64,000 nt of DNA from Abelmoschus esculentus (GCA_035048815.1 JAUCBN010000006.1:24009001-24073000); one strand, 5' to 3'; positions 21,455 to 35,540 are shown, numbered from the stretch's first letter. The notes: generated by a model from the letters alone, not told the origin. Numbers and translations are program-made.

Positions 21455-24400
21455 ATGGAATCAGCACTTTCAGTTACAGTGCCGACGTTGACTCTCTTCT
21501 CCATCTCCAGAGCATTAAACCGTCATTTCTGCAACAACAAATCCCCTCTTCTTGCTCGATGTATCCACTCTAGTCTTTTTGCTCATGCCCGAGGAGTTAG
21601 TCCTCTCGCTTCCCGCTATTATTCTTCTCTACATAGGAGCTCGGGCGCCGCCCTCGTTCCCAAACGCTTACACCGCCGTTTGGAGTGCGTGGCGAGTTCC
21701 GCAGCTTATTTCGGGACTTCTGGTGACGGCGGCGGAGTGTTTGGTAGCGGTGATGGAAGTGGTAGCGGCGGTGGCGGCAGTGGTGGGGGAGGAACTGGCG
21801 GCGGAGACTCCAAGGCGAAATTGGGAGCGGGAGTCGCTGACGAGATATCTGCTTTATCTCCAGATATTGTTATTCTTGATGTTGGGGTATGGTTTTCATT
21901 CTCTCTCTCTCCCTCTCCAGATTTGATTCTCAAGCTTATCGACCCTGTTATTGATTCTTGGCCTTAATTTTTCTGGGTTTAGGGAATGACTTGCGGCGGG
22001 TGTGCCGCAAGTGTGAAGAGAATACTAGAAAATCAAGTAAGTTGTTTCTACTTTTTTTTCTCTCTATTGTGAATTTGTTGCAATTCTTATTGTGTTTTTG
22101 GTTTGTTGTGCAGCCCCAAGTTTCCTCTGCAAGTGTCAATCTCACAACGGAGACAGCAATAGTGTGGCCGGTTTCTGAAGCCAAGGTTTTACCAAATTGG
22201 CAAAAAGAAGTAGGAGAGGCGTTAGCTAAACAGTTGACCAACTGCGGTTTTAGTTCTAACTTGAGAGGTAACGAACACTCGCATTCATTCTGCTGCAACG
22301 CTATTTGTTGTTTGAATATGGTTTGCGTACTTCTTTTCACATATTACTGGATCATGTGCTGGATTGTCATACTTCATCAATCCTTTAAACTGTCAAACTG
22401 CTTGTGATTCTATTGGCACCCCCTCCATTTGTTTTATATTTTATTTGATTTTTTTTTCCTTTTCTAAAAAGTCAAAAAGTGAAAGTTTTTACTAAAGGGA
22501 GCCTTGATAATTGTTAGCTTCTTAAAATGCGCTGTTAGAGTGATAAGTCTTTTAAAATCTTGTCGTGGAGCAATGTACTGATTTTAGGACTAACCAAGTA
22601 TTTTAGCCATTAAACACCTAAAGTTACAAAGATCTTGCTTACCGGGGCTCTATTCCGTCAAGTGGCTTTAAACATCACACAATAACATAATTTGTGGTAG
22701 AGATATGTACTTAAGGAGCCCTTTCTAAAATTTTGGTCTTATGCACGTTGCTCTTGGAGATCATTAGTTTTGAATTTCAGGTTATTCTTTGGTTACAATG
22801 TATTAGACACTAATTTCTAAATCATTGGTAGTGAAGTTCCTCTTTTCCAGTAGCTTGAAGTATAATCTATTATCCCTCATGCAGGAGTATTAATCATGAA
22901 ATGTTGATCAGACAAAAATATGTTTATGGTCTTTCGAAAATAGATCTTTAGATCTCCTGTAAGCTCCTCTAACTTTAGATGAGATAGTCATACTATATGA
23001 TTGGGTTTTAATATGTTCATTTAAGTTTGGGGGGTTAGGTGGCAGATGAGGGAGCTATTGAAGGAGATTCCTAACCATAATAATGGATATTTTTTGTTAT
23101 TGAAGAGCAACCATAATCCCTATGGTATGTATCTGAAACTCATGACTCTCCTCCAGACCTCCACATATAGATGTGTATAAGCTTTGAAGTCATAGATATA
23201 ATTAGTTTACCATTTATCCTTTCAAATAGACCAGCCACTACAGCCACTTGTATAAAATGGTTGGAGAGGATTTTCTGGTGCTGAAGTCCCCTAATATTTT
23301 GAGGAATTACTCGTGTCTGTTCCATAGTAATTATCGGCAAATTAAGGTCTTTCCATTCTTGGAATGTTAATTGTATTATTCAGAGAACTTGTTTTGTATT
23401 AATTTACAGCAAAGTTATTGTATTGCAGTTGAAGATTGTGAATGAATACTCAAACAACCTTTGTTTCTGAGGTTCTGTTCTATGAACCTCTTGTGAGTGA
23501 CTTCTACACATTAAAATCGGGCTGTCTAATAAACGGTATGTTGATTAAGATGAAACATTATGGCTGTGTATCACTGTATCTCTTAGTTTCCTTTAATTTT
23601 CTTCCCTATTGTTGTAAGTTTGTTTTCCCATAATGTAACCAACACCATATGCTACTTTTGACATTGCTTAAGAGCATGGGCATTGTCCTAAATAGAGCAC
23701 CATGGTAGAATCTTATCCATGTCACCATCTCCAAGAAAAAAAGCTTTCTTGTTGTTTCGATTTGAAGTTTGAGGCTAATTGCTAGAAAAGATTGTTGCGT
23801 GAATTGGTCAAAGGTGATTTAACTAGGAATTTATTTATTTATTCTTATTGTTCTCAGTGTGTTTTACTTGACGGCAAAGTTTATCCATTCTGATCTATTT
23901 TATTGATTTACTTGCCTTGTTTTTTTTCAAGATATAACTTGTATTTTTCAGAGTAGTAAATTATTCCATAAGTTCCTTCAACTAGTCTACATAATGAATT
24001 GACTGCTTGGCTTATTTCTTCCATTCAGATTCAGGTCGTGGTAATTTCTTCGAAGTTTTTGAAAGAAAGATGGATGAAAAGCGTAACCGCTTAAAAGAAA
24101 GTGGTAGATACCTTTTCACATTCTTTGTTTGTTTAGTAGATTGCTAGATTGTAATTGGTAATATCATGCCGATGATTGTATTCGTCTGAATTCAAAGTTA
24201 ATTTCTTACTGTGTTGTAGGTCGTGAGCTTGCAGTCTCTTGGGCATTATGTGCCGTGTGCCTCATTGGCCATCTTGCCCATTTTTTCGGAGCTAAGGCTT
24301 CATGGATGCATACATTGCATTCAACAGGGTTTCATTTGTCGTTGTCTTTGTTTACTTTGCTTGGTCCTGGGCGTCAACTTATCTTTGAGGGTGTGAAAAG

Positions 24401-27400
24401 CCTTTTCAAGGGAGCTCCAAACATGAACACTTTGGTTGGTCTTGGGGCTTTATCCTCTTTTGCTGTTAGTTCACTAGCTGTGTTAATACCAAAATTGGTA
24501 AGCATTGATCCTTATTCCTACATTTGTAGTCTATATGCATTCATCTTTTGTGTATGTAGACATATGAAATGCTGTAAAATAACTAACTTTTTTTTATATC
24601 TATGTTGTTTATAGCATGTTTATGACTTCAAATTTTTGAATTTTTATGTTATGATTTTTTACCCTACCAATAAATAAGAAAGAAAATGTGGGAATTATAG
24701 TTATAAGAATCCATGGTATTGAATTTGATGTTTTAGGATTGAATAGTTTGAGTTCTGACATTTTGTTTCTTTTTTTTTTGGATAAGCCAGTTGTTTCTTT
24801 GGTTTGATTCTGGTCTATTCTATAGGTTATAATATTTTTTTTTCTGGCTCTTGCATGGAGTTCCAACTCAGGTTGTCCTTAAAATGTAAAATTCTAATAA
24901 GTTTCTTTCTACGTGGCATGGTTGATTAAGCTCAAATAATTCATAATTAGAGAGTAGAAACTTTCTATCTTATGATCTGAGTTACAATTTGTAGTGCAAA
25001 TGATTTGCAATGCTTGGTCTAGTTTACAGATTCTGATGCATGATTAAAGTGGGGGTGTAGGGAACATGTGATGGGACATTCGGGATAGTCATCAGTCCTC
25101 ATTAACTGTATTGTGTATGCAGGGTTGGAAGGCATTCTTTGAGGAACCAGTCATGTTAATAACATTTGTCTTGTTAGGAAGGAATCTTGAACAAAGAGCA
25201 AAAATCAAAGCAACCAGTGATATGACTGGACTTCTTAATAGTTTGCCCTCGCAAGCTCGACTTATGGTTGATGGTTCAATTGTTGAAGTTCCGTGTAACA
25301 GTCTCGCTGTTGGAGACCAAATTGTTGTACTACCAGGAGTAAGTAAATAGATGTGCTTTAATCTGGTTTGCATCTCACATCTTATTATTTTCCTATTTGT
25401 GAAGCCTGATGTTTTCCCATTTATAATATTGTTCTTGTTTAGCAAAGAGTGTAGTTCCTTCCCAACTAAGTTATTTTGCTGCTTTATTTTTTTTCGAATT
25501 AGGCTAAACAGTTTCATGAATTTCCTTATATTGTAGAAGACTGCGTTTCTTTGACAAATATTATTTTTTTAATCTAGGACCGTGTTCCAGCAGATGGGAT
25601 AGTCAGAGGAGGTAGAAGCACCATTGATGAGTCAAGTTTTACTGGGGAGCCAATGCCAGTTACCAAAGAGCCAGGGGTATTGTTCTTCAGTTGTAATGAT
25701 TTCTTGCTTTTTGAAAATCCAGATGGTATCTATTACCATGTTCAGTACATTCATAGTTATAAATTTGGCATATTTTTTCCTTCCTCATGGCCAAAATTTT
25801 TCCTTCTCTATCCCCCCTCCCCTACATGATTGACTGTCTCTTTGAATTGCATCATCGAATGCCAATGACAAGTGCATAGTATTGATAGCTGCCTCCTTTG
25901 ATCATGTTATACAAAGTGAAACTCATTTTTTGCTAGAGTCAAGTTGCTGCCGGAAGCATAAACCTCAATGGAACTCTAACAATTGAAGTGCGGAGACCTG
26001 GTGGTGAGACTGCAATGGGGGACATTGTTCGTTTGGTGGAAGAAGCACAGAGCAAGGAAGCTCCAGTACAGCGGTTGGCTGACAAGGTTCTTCAATTTGT
26101 ACCTTATTCTTTTTTCAGAACTTATTCATACTTCAATGGGTAAGATGGCCTTTTTGGTAGATATGATAAAAATACTTGAATATTATCAAACAACTTCTTG
26201 TGGGAAATAAGGCCCTAGTTATAAAGGAGCAATAAAACATTTATTTTTCTTGCAACAGTTTCACATGATTCAGCCTTTATTCTTGTGTATCTGTAGCTTT
26301 ATACATGGTTGAAAAATTTTGGTTGATTCCAATCTTCATGGTTTAAAAGTTAAAACTCTGATAATCTGATTCTATGTTGATACCAAAGATGATAAAACAC
26401 CAATGCCTCCCTTTTTTCCTTTTCCAATTTCAATATAAAGAATTGAAATGATTATTCAACATAATAGAGCTGTATCCTCATATAGTAGTCTTGTTTAATG
26501 GGTGTAATGAGAAAGAAAAAGAACCATGGCATGTGTTGTTTGCTATTGGTGGAAAGGAATTCAACTTTCTCAAAAGCTTTTTTGGAATTCCAGGTGGCTG
26601 GACACTTCACTTATGGAGTGATGGCTCTCTCTGTCGCTACCTTTATGTTCTGGAATCTGTTTGGCGCACAAATTATTCCAGCTTCCATTTATCAAGGAAG
26701 TGCAGTTTCACTTGCCCTGCAGCTTTCCTGCAGTGTTCTGGTATGATACATGGAAATCTAAATCAGTATTGAATCTAGAAAGTGGGGGAAAAAAGAGAAC
26801 AGTTCGGAAATTTTCTGATTAAAGAAAATATAATGAATTGGTTGATATTGCTGCTTCTAAGTGCAACTCCAGCTGTTGCTTTACTCCGTAGTCTGATGTA
26901 AATGTGGATGTTTTGGCATCCATTTTGATGTACTTGGGAATTATATCACTAGCAACTTTCATGTTTTTTTCCTTCACCTTTTAGTCTGTTTGATTGAACC
27001 TTTATCTCTTGCATAGGTTGTTGCTTGTCCATGTGCACTGGGTTTAGCCACACCTACAGCTATGCTGGTAACCCCTTGATTGACATTGTACACCATGTTA
27101 GATTCGTGATACAGTTAATAGTTGTAGCTGGTATTGCTTTATGGCCTATATTGGTTATTTTCAGGTTGGAACATCATTAGGGGCAACAAGAGGATTGCTT
27201 TTGCGCGGTGGAAATATTTTAGAGAAATTTTCTATGGTGAATGCAATTGTATTTGACAAAACGGGAACCCTTACTATTGGTAGACCTGTTGTGACAAAGG
27301 TTATAACTCCAAGTGGCATGGATCATAATTATTCCAGGTTGAGTGATTTCTGAAATTTTTAACTTAAAATGGCTAAAAGACCAGTTCCCAGATCATAAAA

Positions 27401-30400
27401 TTTGTGTATACTGTATAGGTGTCGTCCATGATCCGAAATTAATTCAGAATAGATAATTTTGATGATGCATCCACATAATGGCTGGATAGAAGATAGCTTT
27501 GGTCCAAGTCTTAGTTCAAAGTTGCTAAGCATTATTCTCATGAAAAAATCTCATGACAAGTGTCAATGGTAATTATGAGGGTTATGGAGGCAACTATAAC
27601 AGTATCTTTTTGTGTTTTTAGATGCTATAATGTATTTTTAAGCAATCACCTTTCTTAATGAAAGATGATGTGCAACTTTTGCCAGATCATACATTTTTAA
27701 TAATTATAAAATGTGTGCTTTGATGTAGACAACATTCTGATAATATTTGGTCAGAAGATGAGGTTCTCAAGTTTGCTGCTGCTGTAGAATCAAATACCAT
27801 TCACCCAGTTGGTAAAGCTATTGTAGAAGCTGCCCAGGCTGTAAAATGTCCAAATATAAAGGTACCTTTGATACATAATTATGTATTAAGAAACGCAGTA
27901 ATGCACAAATCTACCCTAAATAGGAAACTGTGACCTAGCTTTCAATGTTACAGCCCTTTTCCGTCACTTTTAGTCAGATTTGGATTTTCCTTATCTTCTT
28001 TTTGAGCTTTCAAGCTGTCATAAACTTACAATGATAGTTACATTCTTTCTGATGAAACATCCATGTTCCTTTGAGCTGCCTAGACAGTGATAACGCCCTT
28101 CCCATTTATCTATTGGCTGTGATTATCATGCAAAAGGCTATCCTTTCAGGTATTGGATGGAACATTTGTTGAGGAACCTGGATCTGGAGCCGTAGCTGTC
28201 GTTGATGATAAAACAGTGTCGGTTGGGACATTAGAGTGGGTTCGGAGGTAGTGTATTCATGTTTTTTTTTCTCAATTATTTTCGCTTTTGCTTCCATATG
28301 CATTTTGCACTTGAAGCTGCCTTTTATGGAGGTTTATATTTGAGAATTGCTGTGTTAAACTTTTGTTTCCTTGGATATAAAGAATGGTAGATTCACTCCA
28401 AATTGTTTCTGTTAGTCACTTTCATGTAAATTTTTTGGTCGTGATTTGTATCAACGACGAAGATAATAAGGACCAATTAATATACTATTCTATATGAAAA
28501 TAGTTGTAATCCTACATCCTTTTGTTGAGTGACTATCATTGATGCCACGTCATTATTCAAAATATAAAATTTTCCTTCTGAATCACATCAACTATCCTGT
28601 TAACATAAAGGTTAATGGTGCTCATAAAATTTTCTTTCCCTTCAAGGATGAAAATTCTTACGATCAGGACTCTTTGAAATCAAGTGAAAGGGCTGAGTGA
28701 TGATCTTTTTCAGTTTCAAGTCTTTTAGGCTTTAGCTATTTAGTTATGAATTGCTTATTTAACCGTTGAAACCCTATAAAGCCAATCGCATTGATCGTAA
28801 TCCCCACGGCATATGGAATAATAGAAAGACCCCCATTCCCTTTTAATTACTTCTCTGTCATATTTGTTCATACAAGAGGACCAATTAATTCAATTTAGCA
28901 CTCTCAATCAGCCAAGCGTTGATACATAGTAGGGTTGTCCTTGTAATTTAGGTACCATTAGGTAATTTCTGCATGACATAGGAGTCTATTTTCTGCAGGC
29001 ATGGAGTTGGCGATAGTTTGGTTTTGGAAGCAGATGAGGAGCTGAGGAATAAATCTGTGGTTTATGTTGGAGTGAATAATGCGCTTGCTGGTCTTATTTA
29101 TTTTGAGGATCAGGTCAGAGAAGATGCCAGGCATGTTGTTGATTCTTTGCATAGGCAAGGAATCAGTGTGTACATGCTTTCTGGGGACAAAAGGAGCGCC
29201 GCTGAGTATGTTGCATCAATCGTTGGAATCCCAAAGGATAAGGTAATTTGTTCTTTTATGATTGAACACGTAATTCATATAGGTTAGTGTTTGATGTGAA
29301 ATTATCTGCTAGTTCTTGTTGATCTCTGAAGGAAAAGAGATGATTAGAGCTACTTGGGTTGTAACATGTATGGGCTTTAAGAAATCAATGTTGAAGTTAA
29401 CATATTTTGGCTGACATTAGGAATTAACGGTTAACATCTGTGTAGACAACTAACCTTTATGAATCCAAAACGAATCACATACGTCTAACACCCCATAAAC
29501 GAGCTAAAGCTTTTAAATATGCGAACTGTAATTACTATCGGAAGAAATTTGCTTTATGTTATCTGGGAAGAGAAAGAATAAAGGGGGTGGTTAGGGTTTA
29601 TGCTTCTAGCATTAGTTGACAAAGAAACTTACAGAAGAATAACTAGATAAAAAGCAGTACAACTTAAGAATTTATGCCGAGTGAAGGATTAAAAAACATT
29701 CTCAGTCGAGATACTTTATTCCAAGCATAGAAGAAAAGAGGTAGTTATTTTACCCTTTTTACAAGTTCCCAATGACCATCTACACGTATGTGTGCTGTAT
29801 TCAGACATTAAATGATAAAGATAGTGCTATATGGTTTTCAGGTTATCTCTGAGGTTAAACCAGATGAAAAGAAGAACTTTGTAAGTCAACTTCAGAACAA
29901 TGAAAATGTGGTAGCTATGGTTGGTGATGGAATCAATGATGCTGCTGCCTTGGCTTCGGCACATATTGGAGTTGGCATGGGTGGTGGCGTCGGTGCTGCA
30001 AGTGAAGTATCTTCCATTGTATTGATGGGCAATCGGCTGTCACAGGTATTTTCTTATCATTCCGGGTGAACAAATATGCATACAAAAAGGCCTCTAAATT
30101 TTTATTGTGTAAATTAATCCAACATCAAAAAAAGGAGAGAGGTCATGTAGTAGACAATCAACTATCCATATTATGCATTGTCAGATGTATAATTTGAATT
30201 GAATCGGTTTATCTCGACGCAGTTGCTTGATGCCTTAGCGCTTAGCAGGCTAACAATGAAGACGGTGAAGCAAAATCTTTGGTGGGCCTTTGCATACAAC
30301 CTTGTAAGCTCTTCAGCATTATTTTCATCTAAAAAGTTCAATACTTGGTTCTTGTAAAGCAAGTAATAGACTTTGGTATGAACAAGTGGTTGCAGTCCCG

Positions 30401-30835
30401 GCTATCACCGATTATATGCAGTCCTTTTTTCTTTCGACTTCCTTTTCATGCTAGTTATCTTCAATATAAGGTTTCCTTTGCCTGACTGCAAACCGGAATC
30501 CGACATGTGCTTTGTAACTGTTCACTTTCATTTTGCTTCTGGCAAATATCTAATGCCTTCAGTTACGTATATAGGTTGGGATTCCAATTGCTGCTGGTAC
30601 ACTACTACCGATTACGGGGACCATGCTTACACCGTCGATCGCCGGAGCTCTTATGGGTCTCAGTTCTATCGGTGTGGTAACGAATTCATTGCTTTTGAGA
30701 TTCAGATTTTCCTTGGAACAGCAGCAGCCAGCTTATGGATCATCAGCCCCACCGCCGGTTGCCATCGATATTAACACGGATTGTGTAGAGGATCGTGCAA
30801 AAGGAAAAATGAAGAAACCTGATTCCATAACATAG
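21455..30835 (+). CDS. PAA1: Chloroplast envelope copper-transporting P1B-ATPase PAA1/HMA6
   Basis: Seventeen exons: 21455-21886, 21983-22036, 22114-22267, 24029-24103, 24220-24497, 25123-25338, 25578-25676, 25937-26086, 26594-26740, 27017-27067, 27165-27337, 27729-27861, 28150-28247, 28999-29242, 29842-30045, 30223-30303, 30575-30835. They sum to 949 residues, the size of Arabidopsis PAA1 as I recall it. Order: transit peptide, Gly/Ser-rich linker (about 90-120), heavy-metal domain with MTCGGC (146-151), membrane helices, actuator TGE (425-427), CPC copper-translocation motif (539-541), phosphorylated DKTGT (Asp 583), HP (635-636), hinge GDGIND (796-801), then the last helices. It imports Cu+ across the chloroplast envelope for plastocyanin and Cu/Zn SOD. 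All motifs are intact. Intron 3 (1.76 kb) shows no inserted gene. Confidence 0.96.
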
Positions 30836-32090
30836 AGTTTTTACATTCTGATCGAATATCTAATGATATTTGTATAATAGAGGAAATCAAAATTAGAATT
30901 GATTGAATTAACAATTTTTAGATTACTTATAATATCTTTAACAAAGTTTGATCTTCAAACTTACAATTAACTGTTAGTGATATAAGGCTGAATTTTTGTG
31001 TGATTAAATCAACAGAGAGAAGATTGTCAGGTAGCTTTACTGATCTTCCCAAAAAGCTTCTCTCCCACCATCTCCCAGCAACATCAAGGAATTTGCATTA
31101 AAAACAGTCCCAGCTGCTTCTAAGGTTCCTTTCCAATATAATAAACTCTCTCCTCGTCTCCGTTTCGTAAGTGAAGATTCTGGTTATTCCTGATTGTTTA
31201 TTCATTGATTTAATCAATCAAATCATGAGTCCTGAGTTCATTTGTTTTTATCAATCTGGTCCAAATTTAACATCCATGATGACAGATTGCTAAAAAAACA
31301 CCAAAATCTCTGTCTGATGAGACCAATGGAAAGTGTTTGTTTCCTTTTTCTTTTAAGTTAGGGTTCCCCACGGAGCATCCATATGCCACCCAATCTGCCT
31401 ACCCCGAAATGAAGGAGACAATCTACCAAAGGCGATCCTGGAGGATACCCAATAAATAATATCCTTCTTCTTATCATGTTCCTCAGGTTGTGCTTTTGAA
31501 AATCTATCAACATTTAATCTCTATACGTTATTTTGACGATGGTAGAGTACTTTACTTTGGACAAACGACATGTGATGGGATACCTAATTGTAACGGAAAA
31601 TTTTTAAATATTTGGGTTGAATTTCAAATTTAGGTTAGCATAATTAAATCTATTTAAAAGAGATGAAAAAATTTAGGGATCGAGTTAATAATTTAGGTCT
31701 AATCCTTTATGAGCTTGGGGAGAAAACAAAGAAAAATAAAGAGGTGAGTTTATTAAAGAATTTATCTAATATTATTTTTAGACGAAAAATAAAGAGAGAT
31801 TGACTGTCAAAAAAAAATATTAGAAGTATTTTATTTTTTTCGATCAAAATCGTAATTTAAGATAACACCCAAATGATTTATCATGTTTCTCAATGATTTA
31901 TTACCTAATATCACAATCATAATATTATTTTTAAATAATATTTTCGTATTTATTTTTATATGAGGATTATTCAAATTTTTAGGTCGAATTAAACTAAGTA
32001 GAGTATAAAAAACTTACACGATTTATCACCGGTGCTCGAGTATTATTCAACTTTCCCATGGCTCTTATTAGCAAAGAAAACACTCAAAAG
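30836..32090. other. Spacer after PAA1
   Basis: It begins with the PAA1 3' UTR. A CT-rich, leader-like stretch at 31060-31175 ends in a possible donor (CGTAAGTG), but no open frame follows it. 31550-32030 is AT-rich. Nothing here can be called a gene. Confidence 0.4.
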
Positions 32091-32620
32091 ATTGGGGGTC
32101 TCTGTCTTAGTGTCTTAAATATTTTGACTCTAATCTCGGACAGGAACAAAAGGTCAAATGAGATGAGATGGTCATCTTAGCATCAGAGTGACCCTTGGGG
32201 TGAAAGACCCTCTGAAGACTAGTTTCACTCTAAACCATGAATGCTTCAACCCTCTTGACGTTACTTTTAAGTTCGATTGGATATTAGAATTTTACTATGG
32301 GTGTGGTCGCCTTGGTCACGCGGAGAAGGAATGCTGATTCAAGCAGACACTATACAAACGAGCCAATAAGTATGGTTAGTGGTTGAGGGTTTCACCTACA
32401 TGAAAAAGAATTGTTAGCCACAAGAATTGAGTGGTCTCGCCGAAGATCAAAAGAATTTCTCCGATACCGAACATGATCCAACGGGCAAAAAGACTCGAAT
32501 ATCGAGTAAAGTTGTTAATCAGGATGATGCTCGGTTTCAAATATTTTTCTCAACCCACGATGATAGTACATCGAGCCTCCCAATCTCAATGCACACAGAA
32601 CACATAGTGTCTCCTTAGGG
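32091..32620 (+). mobile_element. LINE retrotransposon ORF1 remnant (zinc-knuckle region)
   Basis: One frame around 32190-32335 reads TLGVKDPLKTSFTL, then FYYGCGRLGHAEKEC, a CCHC zinc knuckle (C-x2-C-x4-H-x4-C) typical of the gag-like ORF1 of plant LINEs, immediately followed by a stop. Further on, NKYG-stop-WLRVSP matches the usual continuation with a second stop. No reverse transcriptase was found in the window. It is a short dead copy, 300 bases downstream of the AOX stop codon; its outer limits are approximate. Confidence 0.7.
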
Positions 32621-32933
32621 CAAGATAACTCTATAGCAAAGGTTTCCGAGGCATTGGATGTCTCAGTATACAGGAAAAGAATGAGCCTGAATTGTCCTAG
32701 AGAATAGGTCTCCGAAACGAAGAAAAGGGAGATAATGAACTTAATTTTTGAAACCTCAGTTCGTTTGTAAAAAAGAGTCAAAACTATTAGCCGTATATCT
32801 TCAATTATAATTGTCATACAATTCATCCTGTTTTGGAAAATTATTCTATTAATCGTGGTCCTGCCTGACCATATAGGAACAGAAAGAAACAAGCAATAAT
32901 CTCTTAAAGAATCTCCACAATCCAATGCAAGCT

Positions 32934-34973
32934 TTAATGATAGCCAAGAGGAGCAGGCGCTTCCCTCAACTCCTTGCCCTGAAAATGTATATCCTGCAAA
33001 CAAGATCCAACTCCACGTAAATATCTTAAATCATGGCAGATGGTAGTAGACTAGTGGTCGAATACTTACAGAAGCAAAATGGTTTACATCCCGATGATGA
33101 GCTTCATCGGCACGAATCACAGTGATAACATCCTTCAGCCTAGCATCTTTAGGCAATCTCCAGTAATCTATTGCAATGGCAGGGGCTGGGACATTTTCGA
33201 TTGCACCGCTTTCGATGTCCTTCAGATACTCTGTATATGAGTGAATGGCTTCCTCCTCCAGATACCCCACAATTCTATGTGCCAATTTGGGAGAAAGCAT
33301 GTAAAGAACAAAGAAGGCATTGAAGAAGACTCCCTGCACTGTGATGACGAGGAGCCTCTCGTACCACTTGGGTTTCACAAGCTCTATCATTGTCATCAAA
33401 TGCATCCTCTCATTCTCGGCTTCTTCGAGCAAGGCTTTGATCCAACCCCCACTTTGCTGGAACTTGCGGAGAGATTTCAGATGCAGAAGCATCCCTCCAA
33501 CCATGCCTGGGACCGCAGCCACTGTTTCCAGCATCACAGCTCGACAGCCATATCGTCTCTGCCATTTGAAAAAGGCCACATATCAAATACCATGGAAAAA
33601 CACTCACATCTTGAGAATCTTAAACATATAGAGACAACGTGTATCTAAATAAGTGCTATACATATAAATGTCGAACGCTAGAAGAATGAATTATGAAACA
33701 TTGGGTCAAAACTGGAAATCTAAGAGATGACATGTAAGCAGTACAGACAACAAGATTTAATGTCAGGGTACGAAATTAAAAAATATTTAAAGGGTATAAA
33801 CTTAAATTATAGATAAAAATACATAAATTATATGAGAATTTAAAATTTTTAAAGTAACTACCCAGTATCCTGAAAGAATATATTAAAATGGAATTAAACC
33901 AACTACATATTAGTGTAAAGAAAGAAGGAAAACCTGGAAGAATATATCAGTAGGAATGCGAAGGATCTTGACTGTCCTGTAAGCAAATTTATCGATGAAG
34001 TTCTTAGGCTTATGGTGCTTTTTCAAATCGATTGACAGGTCTGCTCTGTAAGTTTCCCATGGCTACATGAAAAAGTACAAACAAACAAAACAAAAATTAT
34101 TAAATCAAACTAAAGAGTAATGGAAATTTTTCAAATCTGTAAAAAAAAACTCAGATCAACTTAACATGAAAAAAGAAAAATAACTAAAAAAGTTAAAATT
34201 CCTTAAACAAAATAATAAAAAAAATAATGAGTTCATTTCTGCGCAGCATGCAAACGTTTCTTTAACAGCTGAATTACTCTTTGATTAAACGAATTTATTT
34301 ACATCAAATTTGTAAACCACCGGCTAAAAGGGAAAATAGAAAAAGAAGAGAGCAATCGTTGTTGAATTTGTTTTGTATACGACGCTAGAAACGTCACCTT
34401 AGATTTTGATCAATAGAACAACAAGTCAAGAGGTTAGATTCAGGCGGAATGAGAATTGAAATTTAAATAGCAGAATTGCTCCAAGAAAAAGGGAAAAAGC
34501 AACAAGAATAAATCCGAGTTTAACGAAAATGGAAAAGGCATTGAAAAAGAACCGAATATACGTTAACCGCTCATATCTTACAACAACTAAACGAGTTTTT
34601 AAGTTCAGAACTACAGAAAAAGAATGTACCGTACCATGAAACAGTTCCACGGCCAGTCAGTGCCATCCTCTCTGGTGACCTTTGGCCTTGAAATCCCCCA
34701 ATAACTCGACGCCACAACCTCCGTCCCCTTCGTCTCAGTTTTCTCCTCCCTTTCAGACGTCGCTTTTTCCACAGAAGCAGGAGCAGAGCTCATCATCCTT
34801 CTCCATTCAAATCCACCAAACGTAACACCGTTATGCTGTTGTCCGCTCAACTGCAAGCTCCTCCCGGCTATGGCGGACCTGTATGCGTATCCACCGCTGC
34901 TGTTGCTGCCACTGCAGTAGCTCCGGCCATTGATCAGGCCCCGCATCACCGACCTTACTACAAACCGGTTCAT
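32934..34973 (-). CDS. AOX2: Mitochondrial alternative oxidase (AOX2-like)
   Basis: Four exons (34973-34635, 34062-33934, 33558-33070, 32993-32934), the classic AOX structure, give 338 residues. The Arg/Ser-rich first 60 residues form a mitochondrial targeting peptide. Di-iron ligands are all present: Glu167 (LETVAAVPGM), Glu206 and His209 (NERMHL), Glu257 (LEEEAIHSY), Glu308 and His311 (ADEAHHRDVNH). Regulatory cysteines are at 111 (WNCFMPWETY; redox and keto-acid control) and 161 (RRYGCRA). It oxidises ubiquinol and reduces O2 to water in the inner membrane without proton pumping. The wording NCFMPWETY and FFQRRYG, plus its place next to CAMTA, favours AOX2 over AOX1; that subtype call is inference. 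Stress-type ACGT elements lie upstream. Confidence 0.95.
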
Positions 34974-35469
34974 CTTCTTCTACCTTTTGACTTCCCTTCT
35001 TGTTGTGAATTTGTTGAAATGCAATGGAACCGTGCAGGGATGGCGGTTATATATAATTCGAGCGTGGAAGCGAAGAATCAAGAAGGATTGGAAAAGAGGG
35101 AAAGCAGTTCATGATTCAGTGTTTCGCGGTGTATCTTAACTGATTTACCGGTGTCTTAATCTGCCGTTCCTTGGGGGGCAAGAAATTTTATGATGGGCTG
35201 AGATTTAGCGATGGTGAAAACGTGGTGTGTCTTTTTGTACTACCACATAGTTTCCCCGCGAATATCGCTGGCATGTGGCGGCTATCTTCGGGTCATAATC
35301 CTCTACGGGTAGGAACTTTGATATTTTTATAGTCACGTTTTGTTATACCCTTGGTTTTTCTAAATATTACGTGTATGCCACCAGAATTTTCCTTACTTGT
35401 GGGAATTATTTTTGGTAGCAATTAATTTAATACCACGGGACGCCTCACCGGACCGGACAACTTCAATTT
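34974..35469 (-). other. AOX leader and proximal promoter
   Basis: About 500 bases upstream of the AOX start codon on the minus strand. It is less AT-rich than the DNA beyond it. No other coding signal; the open frames on the plus strand are shadows of the AOX targeting-peptide exon. Confidence 0.45.
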
Positions 35470-35540
35470 GTGTTGTTGACGTCGCGGATCAGTGTTTGAC
35501 TTACACGCGTCATATATTTGAAAACGACGTCATCTGGTTA
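35470..35540 (-). promoter_or_regulatory. ACGT/W-box cluster upstream of AOX
   Basis: Within 60 bases lie TTGACGTCG (35476-35484), a TTGAC W-box core at 35506-35510, and GACGTCAT (35526-35533). ACGT cores bind bZIP factors and TTGAC binds WRKY factors. Both factor classes are known regulators of stress-induced AOX genes, in which retrograde signalling acts through promoter elements. The position about 500-560 bases upstream of the ATG fits an upstream control region. Function is inferred from motifs alone. Confidence 0.45.

Noticed and set aside
21552..21926. Second long frame inside PAA1 exon 1
   Set aside because: Overlaps the transit-peptide/Gly-linker exon in another frame; GC-rich composition removes stops.
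31060..31175. CT-rich stretch ending in a GTAAGTG donor after PAA1, considered as first exon of a non-coding RNA or gene
   Set aside because: No acceptor with a following open frame could be found; not enough to call a gene.
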